Shown in pieces: positions 12,369-22,899 of a stretch of 64,000 nt of DNA (positions are counted from its first letter, which is position 1; every line of letters starts with the position of its first letter). The translations under genes and the position numbers were made by a program. A model generated the notes under the pieces. That model searched no databases and was not told the DNA's origin. It saw only the letters and a program-made list of their open reading frames with translations. Source of the stretch: Antedon mediterranea (taxonomy: Eukaryota > Echinodermata > Crinoidea > Comatulida > Antedonidae). The stretch covers positions 4,035,001 through 4,099,000 of the forward strand of contig NC_092674.1 of the NCBI RefSeq assembly GCF_964355755.1, written 5' to 3'.

Positions 12369-13229
12369 TTTAGGTATTTGTATAGCGCCAGAATCAACTA
12401 AACCAAAGTAAAAATCAAAGGCGCTTATATTGGATGTTAAAAAGATGCGTTTTAAGTTCTTTTTTAAAAATAGCAATAGAAGTTGAATGAGTAACAGTTA
12501 GTTTTAAAAAAGCTATTGAGTGTCATATGACTAGAACCAAGACATTTGGTTATCAACTCTTCATATGGACAATTCCACATTTATCAAACTACAATACAAT
12601 ACTACAGTACAAAAAAATATTAACTTAAATGAGATAGAACATATTAATAAGGATTATCATTTCAATATTTTTTTTTTATTGCAATGAGTTGGTTTCAATT
12701 TAAAGTTTGAGTCAGTTACTGACTACCCAATAATGCATGCTAATTGCATGTTACCAAGTAGAGAAAATGTAGTGTACTGCAGTAATTGCAGTTGAATCAT
12801 TTTTACATGATCCTTACCTGCAAAGAATTGGATGAGACCAGTGAAACGACCAATCCTCTTGGATAAAATGTCTTTAATAAGACAAGCAAACAATCCAATG
12901 AACGAAACCAGCATTGCCAACCCACAACCAACACCGACAGTTATCGTACAAACACGCCACGAGTTACTAGGAATATCGGAAAACATTAAGTATCTACCGC
13001 ATTCTTCAATAAACATTCCGTTTGACGGGTAGTTGCATCTACGAAAGATGCCAAAGTTCACTGTATAGTTTTGTTGGTTGAATGTCATCTGACCTCTGAT
13101 CCAATATGGCATGTAGAAGCCAATGCATGCGAGGCACATACCGCAGAATGATAGCAGTGACCAGATGACCCCGCTGCAGGTCAAGCTCCCAGTAACCATG
13201 TTGCTCTTTTTATCTTGATAGTCTCTCAT
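12195..13229 (-). CDS. LHFPL2-like tetraspan membrane protein, 5' two coding exons
   Basis: LHFPL proteins are four-pass membrane proteins of the claudin/PMP22 superfamily; LHFPL2 itself has no firmly known reaction. Exon 1 spans 13229-12818: ATG, a first membrane segment near GVIWSLLSFCGMCLACIGFY, then the extracellular loop with NFGIFRRC and EECGRY, and two further hydrophobic segments ending at LIQFFA before donor GTAAGG. Exon 2 spans 12293-12195: acceptor TTTACAG, then ALFIATGCGIYPNGW and KAACGFTSEEYSLG, donor GTAAAT. The phase-1 junction and the YPxGW plus Cys-Gly pattern match the fourth-segment region of the LHFPL2 subgroup as I know it. The start is the in-frame ATG at 13229, since upstream in-frame codons are not ATG. 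The C-terminal exon was not found and may lie outside the window or be diverged. Confidence 0.75.
12318..12425 (-). mobile_element. (AAT)n microsatellite plus retroelement 3' tail, in LHFPL intron
   Basis: About 16 AAT units (12318-12367) are followed by TTTAGGTATTTGTATAGCGCC. Read on the minus strand this is a GGCGCTATACAAATACC tail followed by ATT repeats. That is the usual 3' end of CR1/L2-like LINEs and their SINE partners, and it resembles the tail at 16.6 kb. It begins about 25 bp upstream of the LHFPL exon 2 acceptor and covers part of that intron. Confidence 0.55.
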
Positions 13230-13239
13230 CAGTGACAAA

Positions 13240-15050
13240 GGTTATTACTTCTAGACTCATGTAATCAATTCTTAAACTGAAATCACAAGTGATAGGTCGC
13301 ACTCGGTAACAGACACGCAACAATTTTTAACCTGTAAAATGAAAAAATCAATATTTAGGTTATGTATAGTACATAGCTTGCTCATTCTAATAGTCCATTT
13401 CATTTGGAATCTTAAAAACGCTGTAGTAGTAGGCCTACCAAAGAATGTTATAAACCACTCTACCTTTATTTGGTTCTATTTATTTAATTATTGTACAATA
13501 ACCTCATTGTTATGTTTTTTCTATTTTGTTAGTGGTCTCTGCTTAAAGTCTATTTCTAGACTTATTTTGACCACCATCCACATTTATATATATATACTTA
13601 ATGAGTTATAAAGAAATATATGTATTATTTGTGGAAAATCACTAAACAACAAGAGGTCTAACTATACCAAGCAGAAATAGTTTAAGTTCGAGACATGTTT
13701 TTGCCACATACTTCTCTCACTTATCTTAAAATACATCATATTTCACATTATGATTATCTGATGGTCAAGACACAGAACACAAGTGCAAAAAATGACATTT
13801 TCCCATTGCTAGTAGCATACTATGGCCTAATTATTTAAAAAAAATTATTCCACTTCTACGTACTATGCCCTAAATTTTTTAGATCTATTTTAAGATCACA
13901 AACTATATTTAATGTAAAAATAATACTATATGGTCTATTGCGATAAATTTTTCATCTTTAAATAATGGTTAAAAATGTGAAAAATAAGTCGATTCTAATA
14001 ATTATAGCGGCCCGCTATAAATCTCAAAATGCATAGGGCGCGGATTGATATTTCTGCTTTTCTTCTGTAATTAACCCACTTTTTGATCGATCGCGAGGCC
14101 AAAACAAATGGAAGACTCCTAACTTTTCAGCGAAAATACCAGGTTTTCCCCAATTTGTATCAACGGAGTCTGGCAAAAATAGAAAGACAATTAATGCAGC
14201 AACTATACAACGTCAGGCTAGGTATATAGCTAGCGTACGATGTTCGTACGTTACCGATGTTTACCAGCTAGGCCTACAAAACTAAGCCTAGCTAGGCTAG
14301 GCCTAAAGACCGTCCACGAGACGTCAGTCGCCGCGAGCTACTTAGGTAGTGCATTGTTTCTCACTTTTTATCATAATTTACCATAAAACGTACATTTAAG
14401 ACAAGGAATGACCTGGTTTAATGTTTTGAAAGTAATGCATATGTATTATTTTTACAAAACGTCACAAATTGTAGGGAAGGGGTCCTAAAGCTTTGCATTG
14501 AGTAATACATTTCACGAAGACAAGTACAAATGACAATGAGGTTCAAGAGAAATATTGTGATTCACAAAATTATACTACAGTACATGTTATCGCCTAAATC
14601 ACTACTACTACACAATTACACCATTGTAAATTTCATCGTATTGATATTGAGCTTTACCATCAGATAAAAACATTTATAAACACGTCTTTATCCTCATTGG
14701 TCATCTTGAGTACCTTTCGCAAATGATTGGTCGGTTGAGATTGTGTTTTTCATTTCTCATGGACAGGCACTTAACCTTATGATTCAATATGTGCCTAGCC
14801 AGCCATTTCATGTGCACACACAGTAAATGGCTGTTTATAGATTTTACTTGTTCAAATACAATTGAGCACAAAACAGTACACTTGAGTAAACATGTACAAT
14901 TTGGTCTCTTTTGAGAATAAAACAAACTGTTTTTAGATTTTACAGTCAAACAATGGTTTTATTGATTATTTTGTATTGATGCCAAAAAATAATATTGTAT
15001 GTGTACATTGTTAGTAAGCCACAAAATCACAAAAATATGTCATAGAATAT
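13240..15050. other. Upstream region of the LHFPL gene, one CpG-richer patch
   Basis: No coding exon was recognised. The patch 13990-14340 is richer in CpG than its surroundings (GATCGATCGCGAGGCC, GACGTCAGTCGCCGCGAGC) and holds several AGGCCTA palindromes. It could contain the LHFPL promoter or a 5' untranslated exon on the minus strand. A possible acceptor (TGTGATTTCAG on the minus strand near 13280-13290) lies upstream of the start codon. This is positional inference. Confidence 0.3.
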
Positions 15051-15059
15051 AACATTAAA

Positions 15060-15610
15060 CCTAGACAGTGTTAACAAGGTGTTAACACCAAGTGCACTAT
15101 CAACAATATGGTGTTAAAACCAATATGCATTATAGGTTGTACAAAAATTGCACCACAAATGAATGTTAACACAATAAGTAAGATAGTGTTAACACAATAA
15201 ATACAATGTTAACACAATAAGATAGTGTTTAACACAATAAATAAGATAGTGTTAACACAATAAGTAAGATAGTGTTTTTAAACACAATAAGTAATTAGAT
15301 AGCTATTAACACAGTAAGTAGGAATAGGATAGCTATTAACACAATAAGTAAGATACAGCTATTTAACCCAATATGTTAGGTAGCTTACTTGGGCTCGAAT
15401 TTAACCCCTAGCCATCATCGCAAGCTCGGTATGAACGCCAGGCTAGTGATCTGGAGGTCGTGGGTTTGAGTCCCACACGAGAATTACTTGCATATTTTTT
15501 TTCGCAAGTATTCTCAATGTACTTTTTGAAGTACAATTTACGTCAGAGTAGGGCAAAACATCTGACCAAGTAAGATAGCTATTTAACCTAATAAGTAAGA
15601 TACTGTAGTC
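15060..15610. repeat. Degenerate minisatellite of about 22 bp, interrupted by a SINE
   Basis: About a dozen irregular copies of GTTAACACAATAAGTAAGATA run from roughly 15060 to 15370 and grade into AGCTATTTAACCCAATA units. The repeat unit resumes at 15568-15605 (AAGTAAGATAGCTATTTAACC) after the tRNA-like segment, so a mobile element inserted into an older array. Confidence 0.75.
15412..15567 (+). mobile_element. tRNA-derived SINE inserted in a minisatellite
   Basis: The 5' part looks like a tRNA: GCTCGGTATGAACGCCAGG, an anticodon-like middle, and the internal promoter B box GGGTTTGAGTCCC with its pairing partner CACGAG. An unrelated AT-rich body follows to about 15567. The array unit continues on both sides. 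Confidence 0.55.
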
Positions 15611-16046
15611 TTAAATTATTAACATACAGTACTGTACCACTATCACTGGAATTGACAGGAATAATTTGTTCAACCTTCAATATGGTCTATTTATCTAAAT
15701 ACTTGACCATCTGACCTGTAAGAATAAGTTGGCATGTTCAAGTCCAATCATGTTGCTTTTGAAAAGAAGAGACATGATTGACACTGAGTTAGTATCATTG
15801 ATTCCAAATACAATTACAAGTGTTACTACCTTTTATTGATTTCATCACAATCTACTCGTACTGTTTAAATTATTTAAATGTACTTGAATTTGTCCTCACG
15901 ATGTAAATTTATTTCTAAATTCTAAAAGGTTAGAGGAATGTTGCAGCGCCCATGTGGCGGCTCTATATTGCTCTGTGCATAACAACTTCGTATCTGTTTG
16001 CAGATGGTTTTTTTCATCAAATAAGTTTTACTGGATGCTGGAATAG

Positions 16047-16655
16047 CAAATTGGTCGTATTCGCGGTAATCTTAACAAGAAAACAGCTGAATTGATTGTA
16101 CACTCATTTGTCACTTCTAAAATTGACATTGGTAATGCCTTGTTGTTTGGCATACCAAAATCTCAAATACAACGTTTGCAGCGCTTGCAAAATATGGCAG
16201 CTAGAATTGTAACTTATACAAAATCAAACGCTCACATAACTCCTGTCCTGATGGATTTGCATTGGTTGCCTGTTCAACAACGTATTAAGTACAAACTTGC
16301 GTTGTTTGTATTCAAGATCCTAAATGACAGTGCTCCTGCTTATTTATCTGACCTTGTGGATCGTTACGAATCATCCCGCAGAGGCCTACGATCATTGTCA
16401 CAAAACCTTCTTCAAGAGCGTAGAGCGAAAAATCAGTGGGGTCAGAGATCTTTTTACGTTGCGGCCGCAAGTGTATGGAACAGCTTACCAGCAACAGTTA
16501 AATGCTCAACTAGTCTAAACAGTTTCAAGACCAACCTAAAGACGTCGCTATTCGCTGATGTTCTCGCACGTTGTTAATGCACAAAGCGCCATGAGCGCCA
16601 CATGGGTGGAGGATACCGGCGCTATATAAGTTTTCATTTATTATTATAAATTATA
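16047..16655 (+). pseudogene. CR1/L2-like LINE 3' fragment (reverse transcriptase C-terminus)
   Basis: After a stop at 16044-16046 the frame is open to TAA at 16575-16577. It encodes the C-terminal part of a non-LTR retrotransposon ORF2, with the typical pattern RLQRLQNMAARIV, then HITPVLMDLHWLPVQQRI, VFKILNDSAPAYLSDL, an SxRxLRS-like stretch, WGQRSFYVAAASVWNSLP and FKTNLKTSLF. The 3' untranslated tail ends CGGCGCTATATAAG followed by TTTATTATT. The polymerase core and endonuclease are missing, so this is a 5'-truncated dead copy. A short inverted copy of the tail lies just upstream, near 15930-15990. Confidence 0.85.
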
Positions 16656-17354
16656 CCAAAGTCAAGGAAATTACAACAAACAAATACAATTTTTTTTCTG
16701 GTATTTTGAAATTTTCCAAGCACTAAAGCATAATTTAATAAAAAGATTATAATAAACTATAATAATCTACTAAAATTGTACATATCCAAACTTGAAAACA
16801 GAAAACAAAACATGTTGATTAAACAAACAGAAATAGTTATTGGTTGTTTTTAAGTGCTGTCGGAGACAGCTGTACATAGAGTTTTTAAAATGCTAATTAT
16901 CAATTATTATTTTCTTATTGAACGTGTGGTTTCTAAAAATACATTTGAAATTAATTGATTGTAAATTACAGAAAAGCACTTAGAGACATTCTCTGATTAT
17001 AAATGAAATAAATTTTAAATGTAAATATGTTATATAATATTAAATTTTTGATTTTTCATTGATAAAATAAAAAAAAACTATTAGTATTATATAACATGAT
17101 TTGGTTTTGGGTCAAAGTCAAAGTAATGTCAGAGTAACATGTCTGTATGTATGTCTAGGCATTTTTTATATCAATGAAAGACTAATGCACCTTTAGGCCT
17201 TTTTTTAAATTTTAGAAAAATAAACAATTAATAATTATTCAACCCAACCTGTAATGATTTAGGTATGAGACTGGGTAAAAAATTAGGGTTGAATTGGGAT
17301 GGTATACTGTATAGCACTGTGGATTTACCAAAGTCTTATAATTAGCCTTAGCCT

Positions 17355-17415
17355 TATCATATTTAAGCATATGGGCACATGACACTTTTTTTGTCAAAAT
17401 AGTTTGATAGTGTAG
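17355..17415. mobile_element. MITE fragment, right half
   Basis: The right half of the TA-flanked MITE family: ATGGGCACATGACAC, then TTTTTTTGTCAAAATAGTTT and GATAGTGTAGA. Both termini are incomplete. Confidence 0.55.
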
Positions 17416-18080
17416 ATTATACTCAGATTAGTGTATTCAGTGGTGTTCAAATTAGACTATTATTACTTATTAGGGGATTTTTTGGATTATACTAAATCAA
17501 GTGATTATCTTGGTCATAGAATTAGTAATAGATATTAATAATATAAAATAATAATAATTATAATAATATAATTTGAAATACAAATTTTGTATTCAGTATA
17601 ACTATAATTTGATATATATCTTATGTTAGCTATCTTTATATATCAACACTGAAAAGGAATTGTCAGTCAGTAATTGGTCGAAAAAATACATGTGACCAAA
17701 TGGCGCCTGTAGCTGGGATCATGGAGGTAGCACAAACAAAAACAGCTGCCTACAGTAGTACAACACTAACAAACGCTCCGTAGGAATCACCACGGGTATC
17801 TACCAACAAAAATGCAACAACCAAACTATCTCAACTTCGACCTTGCGAGAGTAATACTAATAATTGAAATATACAGTGTTTGGTTTACCATTGCGGTTTC
17901 ATCGGTAATAGATATTTAAAATAATTGTATTTCTTGAATAAAATTGATAAATAACCTATAACCTTATAACATATAATAAATTCTTTCTGTTTTAATATGA
18001 CTCCCATTTTTTCAATTGTACTATGTAAAGTACAAACTCCATGTTTTTATACCAACCAAATCACCACTAACGAAGTATAC

Positions 18081-18358
18081 TAATGGCTCTTTGGCCATAA
18101 CAAAAATAAGAATAAGACTGACATTTGCTGGACACTGTCTTCGCAATAAAGAAGAGATCATTGCAGATGTTCTGCTGTGGCAGCCAAAACATGGGCTTGC
18201 AAAACAAGGACGACCAGCACTCGCATACATTGATGTACTAGCTAGATGTGGATACTGGTATGCAAAGAGATGGACTGGCTGTCACAATAGCAGATAGGAT
18301 AGGAGGTATGGATGAATCTAGTCAAGTTTGAGTATGTCCCGGACTAAGTAAGTAAGTA
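18081..18358 (+). pseudogene. Second LINE 3' fragment (endonuclease-reverse transcriptase type)
   Basis: The frame reads RIRLTFAGHCLRNKEE, then VLLWQPKHG, QGRPALAYIDVLAR. After a one-base frameshift it continues DTGMQRDGLAVTIADR and ends with the stop in the tail. The RLxFAGHCxR and GRPxxxYxD pattern is typical of the C-terminus of apurinic-endonuclease LINEs whose tails carry short tandem repeats; here the tail is TAAGTAAGTAAGTAA. It is a truncated, frameshifted remnant. Confidence 0.7.
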
Positions 18359-18359
18359 A

Positions 18360-20590
18360 ATCACCACCACTGATTGAAGAAGGGAGTAATGAGGATTCTA
18401 TTCCAAAATTCATTTTGGCATTTTAAAACAATAAGATTTAAGAAAATACTTAAATCAGGGAGTTATCATACCTCCCTACTTCTTATACAGTATGCCTATT
18501 TATTATAGTAGACGTACTATTATTAAATTAATAAAATACCTCACAAAGACCGCGTGGAGTTTGTGATATAACTGACATAACGTAATTTAGACATATACAG
18601 ATTTAAACTGAATAGAAAATATACTAAAATGTAGTAGTTTTGCAATAATATCATGACATTATGCAACCTTGACATTCGCGGGTACATGAATATTAGGATC
18701 GGAGGGGTGTTTACGCTGGATCACGATTCGGCCCTGCCTCAATTTATTTTGTTGGGTCGGTTACCCATCTCAACCAGTATCGCACACGTTGCAAAATGTA
18801 TGCCAGTTTAAAACTGTTGCCATGAACATGATACAGAATATAAATTAGTTTATAACCTAGCTATTTAACTTACTCATGTTGTCTTCATGTTTATTTTTCA
18901 AATCGTTGTTGTCAATTCACATCACGGAATTTTTAAAGAGGAAGGCCGCCGCCGAGGAGGATCACATTCACATAGTGTGAACTTAGCCTCGCATGATAGT
19001 TGAGGGCAGTATTTAATTCTATAAACTTTGGGTTTAAACGAAATTGTGAAAACCGAAAAGTCGCGATTTTCAGGACCTTTGAATTTATTTGTATAACTCA
19101 TCTTCTGCCTCTGACAAATTTCATAACTCTTTTTTCACCCAGCATTTTAAAATCTTTCTCTAAACCTTGTTTACCGTATCGTTTACCTTTGACAGATTCT
19201 CTTTCATTTTTAGAAAATATTTTGTATGACAGGATCCTTTTTCAAATTTAAATGTCAGTGAATCAATCTAGGAATAGACCAAATTATATAAAATAATAAT
19301 TAACTGATCAACATTGCCATCACAAAGTTGATAATGATTATGTTTATTATTATGATTTAGATAATTTATTAATGCTGCAAGGAGTGTTGCATGATCGTAC
19401 CCCTTTTAAATGTCAAAATAATTAGGCCTTTTCAAAATAAAATTACATTTATAGATAGACCTAAACACTCGTATTGACTAGAGGCCGGCGAGAACGGAGA
19501 AACAGTGATAATGCGCTAATTGTTGCAGCATTGGAATATACGTTTATAAAATTGATAAGACATTGATTTCTCAGTAAAGTACTCGGTATCATCAGCGTTC
19601 GATCCTGAATCTTTGTTTTTCTTTTAATAATATTAGCAATGATATTGCATATTGTGCACTAGTAGCCTATATCTGAAGTGTAATCAATTGTAGCTGTGCA
19701 TTACGGTGGCCTTGAGCTGCCTTCTCTAATTATTACAGTATTTTTGAAAAATGGTCGCCATAACACGGCTCAGAAATACATACAAAGACATACCCAATAT
19801 TTTATTAAGTAATAAATTAAATGAATTCTCGCCACCACCGCGGCCAAGATCTGGCGTGTTAAATTTGTGTGGGATTCTGGGGACACGCGACTTTCGTTGT
19901 ACAGTAGGCCTACCGTATTAGAGAAAGTTGAAACTGTATCAAATGGTGAAGATATAGGCTATATACAGATATTTCCGTCCCCCAAACCCATTTCACCCGT
20001 GTGTATCCGGCCCAGGCGTCTATTAATGGTAATTGCCTGATAGCAGAAAAGTTATTGAAATATAAGCTATGATCATAATTTTAATAATTATAATCGAACA
20101 AAATTATAGAATAATACAAAGAAACAAACAAAATGAGATATTCCAACTGAGAGCTGTTTATTAAATACTAATGAGATATCGAATAATATATGCTTAACGA
20201 ACTTCCGTTTTGAAAGAAATAATTATGTGATAATTGCCGGAATTCTTCACTAAAATCCAATAACGCTCTGCTAGTAGAATTCCTCAATCCTCTAGATTAA
20301 CATAACAATAGCAAATAAGATAATGACAGTGATAATAAAATGACAGCGAGTTATCTCTTATAATCTTGCTTGTTTTAGAGACAGAATTTTCCTGAACAGA
20401 GCAATCGGTTCTCTAACCTCGCTTTCATCTCCATCCAAAGTGCAAATTACGACATCACATCAACCATTCACATTTATATTAAAATTAATCATGATAAATA
20501 ATCATGTTTAGGCCAAGGGATGATGAAACGCCCACCTGAATTAAATGTCAACCGCTGCTGTCATTCCGAAACCGACTCATTTAAGATGCG
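18360..20590. other. Intergenic stretch without recognised gene
   Basis: No exon with a known protein pattern was found on either strand. The longest open frame (plus strand, near 19000-19250) has no recognisable motif. Composition is AT-rich with isolated CpG-containing words. Confidence 0.5.
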
Positions 20591-20598
20591 AAATTCCT

Positions 20599-21312
20599 TT
20601 TATTTGCACACATTTTAAAACTAATGTTTCAATCAACATTTACCGTATTTATAATTTAGTTGATTGCAGATATGTGACCATATTCACTAAAACAAATAAA
20701 CGCCTCCATCGAATACTATAGGCCTAATACTGTACTAATTAAAAAGCCTCCCGAACAATAATCGCCCCGGTGTGGTTATTCGAATAAATACGGTATTTAT
20801 TTCTAATCAATATTCATATATCAAATCATAAATGTATATATTGAATTCATATTTACTGTTTTCAGAAGGTTTGATGTAGGGGCTATCTTACGAATAACGA
20901 GGCATCGCTAAAAGTGAAAGACTTTGATATCATCAAAGTTATCTTGGTCTCATGAGCACCGGTCTTTTATGTGCACATATTTTAAAACTAATCATCAACA
21001 ATTAACATTTACCGTATTTATAATTTATTTGATTATACATGTTATGTTACCATATTCACAAACAAAAAACGCCTCCCTTGAATAATATAGGCCTAAACTC
21101 CCCTTAAAAACCCTCCCGCCGAACAATAATAATACAGTAATACAATAAATACAGTATTTATATAGTAAATATTTCTATTTATTTATCAATGTATATTGAA
21201 CTCACACATTGCTGTTATCATGTTTGATGTAGGGGCTATTCATGAATAAAAACCCTACCTCGCTAAAAGCGAAAGATTGTATCACCAAAGTTATCTTGGT
21301 CTCATGAGAACC
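20599..21312. repeat. Tandem duplication, about 355-bp unit, two copies
   Basis: Copy A (about 20599-20962) and copy B (about 20963-21312) share their order of words: GCACA-ATTTTAAAACTAAT, AACATTTACCGTATTTATAA, AAACGCCTCC, ATAGGCCTAA, GTTTGATGTAGGGGCTAT, AGTTATCTTGGTCTCATGAG. The copies differ by substitutions and small indels, so the duplication is not recent. It lies downstream of the FAM43-like gene. Confidence 0.75.
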
Positions 21313-21773
21313 TCAAATATATACAATCAAAATAAACATCGATAACAAGCAATAATACAACCACACTTCTTCTTCCAGCAGCTCGCATACGATAGGCCTA
21401 CTGAGTTTAGTTCAACCAATGAGGAAATAGTATATATTTGCTCCATGGTTCAACATTATTTAGAACGATTCAAGTATGTAATAAAACACAGATTGTTCAT
21501 TTCTTTAGTCACATTGAGGGGGCGTATTGTTTATTTCAAATTTATATATTTTTTTGTAAACTGTAAAACATTAATGTTAAGCGTGGATTGCAGTTTACGA
21601 CGTCAATATTAACATGTAAATGACAACATATTGTACACTATATAACCCAAGAAGATTGTCATACATAAAAATCGAAATAATAAAAAATTGTCAGAAATAT
21701 TTACATATTAATGTTGTTTGTCGACGTACAAATTATATCATTTTGATCGTAAAAACGTTTGTTCATTGAAAAT

Positions 21774-22523
21774 TCATAAAATGTCTTTATTTTCTTCGTC
21801 TAAACTTCCAAAGATTCCAAAATCTAGTTTTGGATCATCTTGACCTGAAGTGTCCGAGCCAGAGTCATTAGTATCAATGTTATTTTCTAATTCTTCCTCC
21901 TCTTCGCATAAAGAGTCAAGTTTCGGGGCGTTTCGAGTCTTTTCAATCGGTGGTAAAAAATGCGAGCGCGTATTTAAGCGCCGTCTTAAAGGTACGGACG
22001 GGAGGTATGACGTAATGCTACTGTTGATTTGTTCCGTTATCCGTTCTTGGTCGCGTTTTTCACGTTTATAATCTGCAAATGACGAGTTACAATTTTGGTT
22101 GACAACGTTATATATCTCCTGCGCTTGTTCTGGTTTGCTGCACACAGCTGCGTGTACTCGTAGCTCCACCTGTTTGTGTTTGCGTTCGTGACGATACACC
22201 CAACAAAATATTACCTTACGGTTTAAATCAACGCATCTAAAAGGTATTCTATTGATTTGGTATAGTTGCGTCATTGGTTTTCGGTCTCTATTTAACCCTT
22301 GTAGTTTCAATCCCGTTGTAGAAATTGTTAATTTTATCTTCGCTGAGTTCTTACCTTGGTTTGTTTTCTTCCATAGTTTTTGTACTTCGTTCTCAGTGCA
22401 GCCCTCGCCTTTTCCTAACAATGTCCGTACGTTACCAAGATAACGTATATTGTACGTTGGATCAGCCGGTGTTACGGTAAACTGTTGTTTTTTACGTTTG
22501 AACACATTCACCATCACTTCCAT
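21774..22523 (-). CDS. FAM43-like PTB/PID-domain protein
   Basis: A single-exon gene of 249 aa. The N-terminal half is a phosphotyrosine-binding fold: a basic stretch (FKRKKQQFTV), then DPTYNIRYLGN, the acidic-glycine loop KGEGCTENEV, the LWKK helix, KIKLTISTTGLKLQG, RIPFRCVD, VIFCWVYRHERKHKQVELRVHAAVCSKP as consecutive strands, and the C-terminal helix. These are the diagnostic stretches of FAM43A/B, whose precise function is not well known; PTB domains bind NPxY-type peptides. The C-terminal half keeps the LPPIEKTRNAPKLDSL segment and an acidic EEEEE run. The vertebrate proteins are longer at both ends. The ATG at 22523 is chosen because the upstream in-frame extension is hydrophobic and unlike the family. 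Confidence 0.85.
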   Translation of the reverse strand: MEVMVNVFKRKKQQFTVTPADPTYNIRYLGNVRTLLGKGEGCTENEVQKLWKKTNQGKNSAKIKLTISTTGLKLQGLNRDRKPMTQLYQINRIPFRCVDLNRKVIFCWVYRHERKHKQVELRVHAAVCSKPEQAQEIYNVVNQNCNSSFADYKREKRDQERITEQINSSITSYLPSVPLRRRLNTRSHFLPPIEKTRNAPKLDSLCEEEEELENNIDTNDSGSDTSGQDDPKLDFGIFGSLDEENKDIL

Positions 22524-22840
22524 ATTAATCGAACAAATAGGCTTATTATAGAAGTGAAAGATCGAGAAACCGGTTGTTAAGATATGAGTAGCTAAAATTG
22601 AAATCAACACACTACGTTCAATACGCTAATTGGAAAGCACTCACGAATGCAAATAAATTGTGTCGTGTGTGTTGCTTTGCGTGCTCGAATGCGGCTAATT
22701 TAAGCAACCATTCTTTTTAATACTAGCATACATGACGTAGGTAGTTGAAATTAGAAATGAGCACCATGCTGGCGGGCTTCCGAGAAAGTATGCACAGCAG
22801 GAGCAGACAGCCGACTACGTGACATCACAACCAAGAAAAG

Positions 22841-22848
22841 TATTTATA
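22841..22848 (-). promoter_or_regulatory. TATA box of the FAM43-like gene
   Basis: On the minus strand the sequence reads GTTGTTATAAATACTTTTC, a good TATA element about 320 bp upstream of the ATG. About 20 bp downstream on that strand a GATGTCACGTAG word resembles a CRE/E-box. The implied 5' leader carries short upstream open frames, one starting ATGGTGCTCATTTC. Confidence 0.45.
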
Positions 22849-22899
22849 ACAACGCCTATTTCTATACAACCACTACCAGTATGTTTTACTTCATTATTT

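Noticed and set aside
12195-12476. Minus-strand frame with a poly-Ile or poly-Leu run
   Set aside because: It comes from reading through the AAT microsatellite and overlaps the true LHFPL exon 2 in a different frame.
15421-15490. Functional tRNA gene
   Set aside because: B box is good but the acceptor stem and A box are poor, and a SINE body follows.
16312-16518. Two further frames over the LINE fragment
   Set aside because: Shadows of the reverse-transcriptase frame, which alone carries the family pattern.
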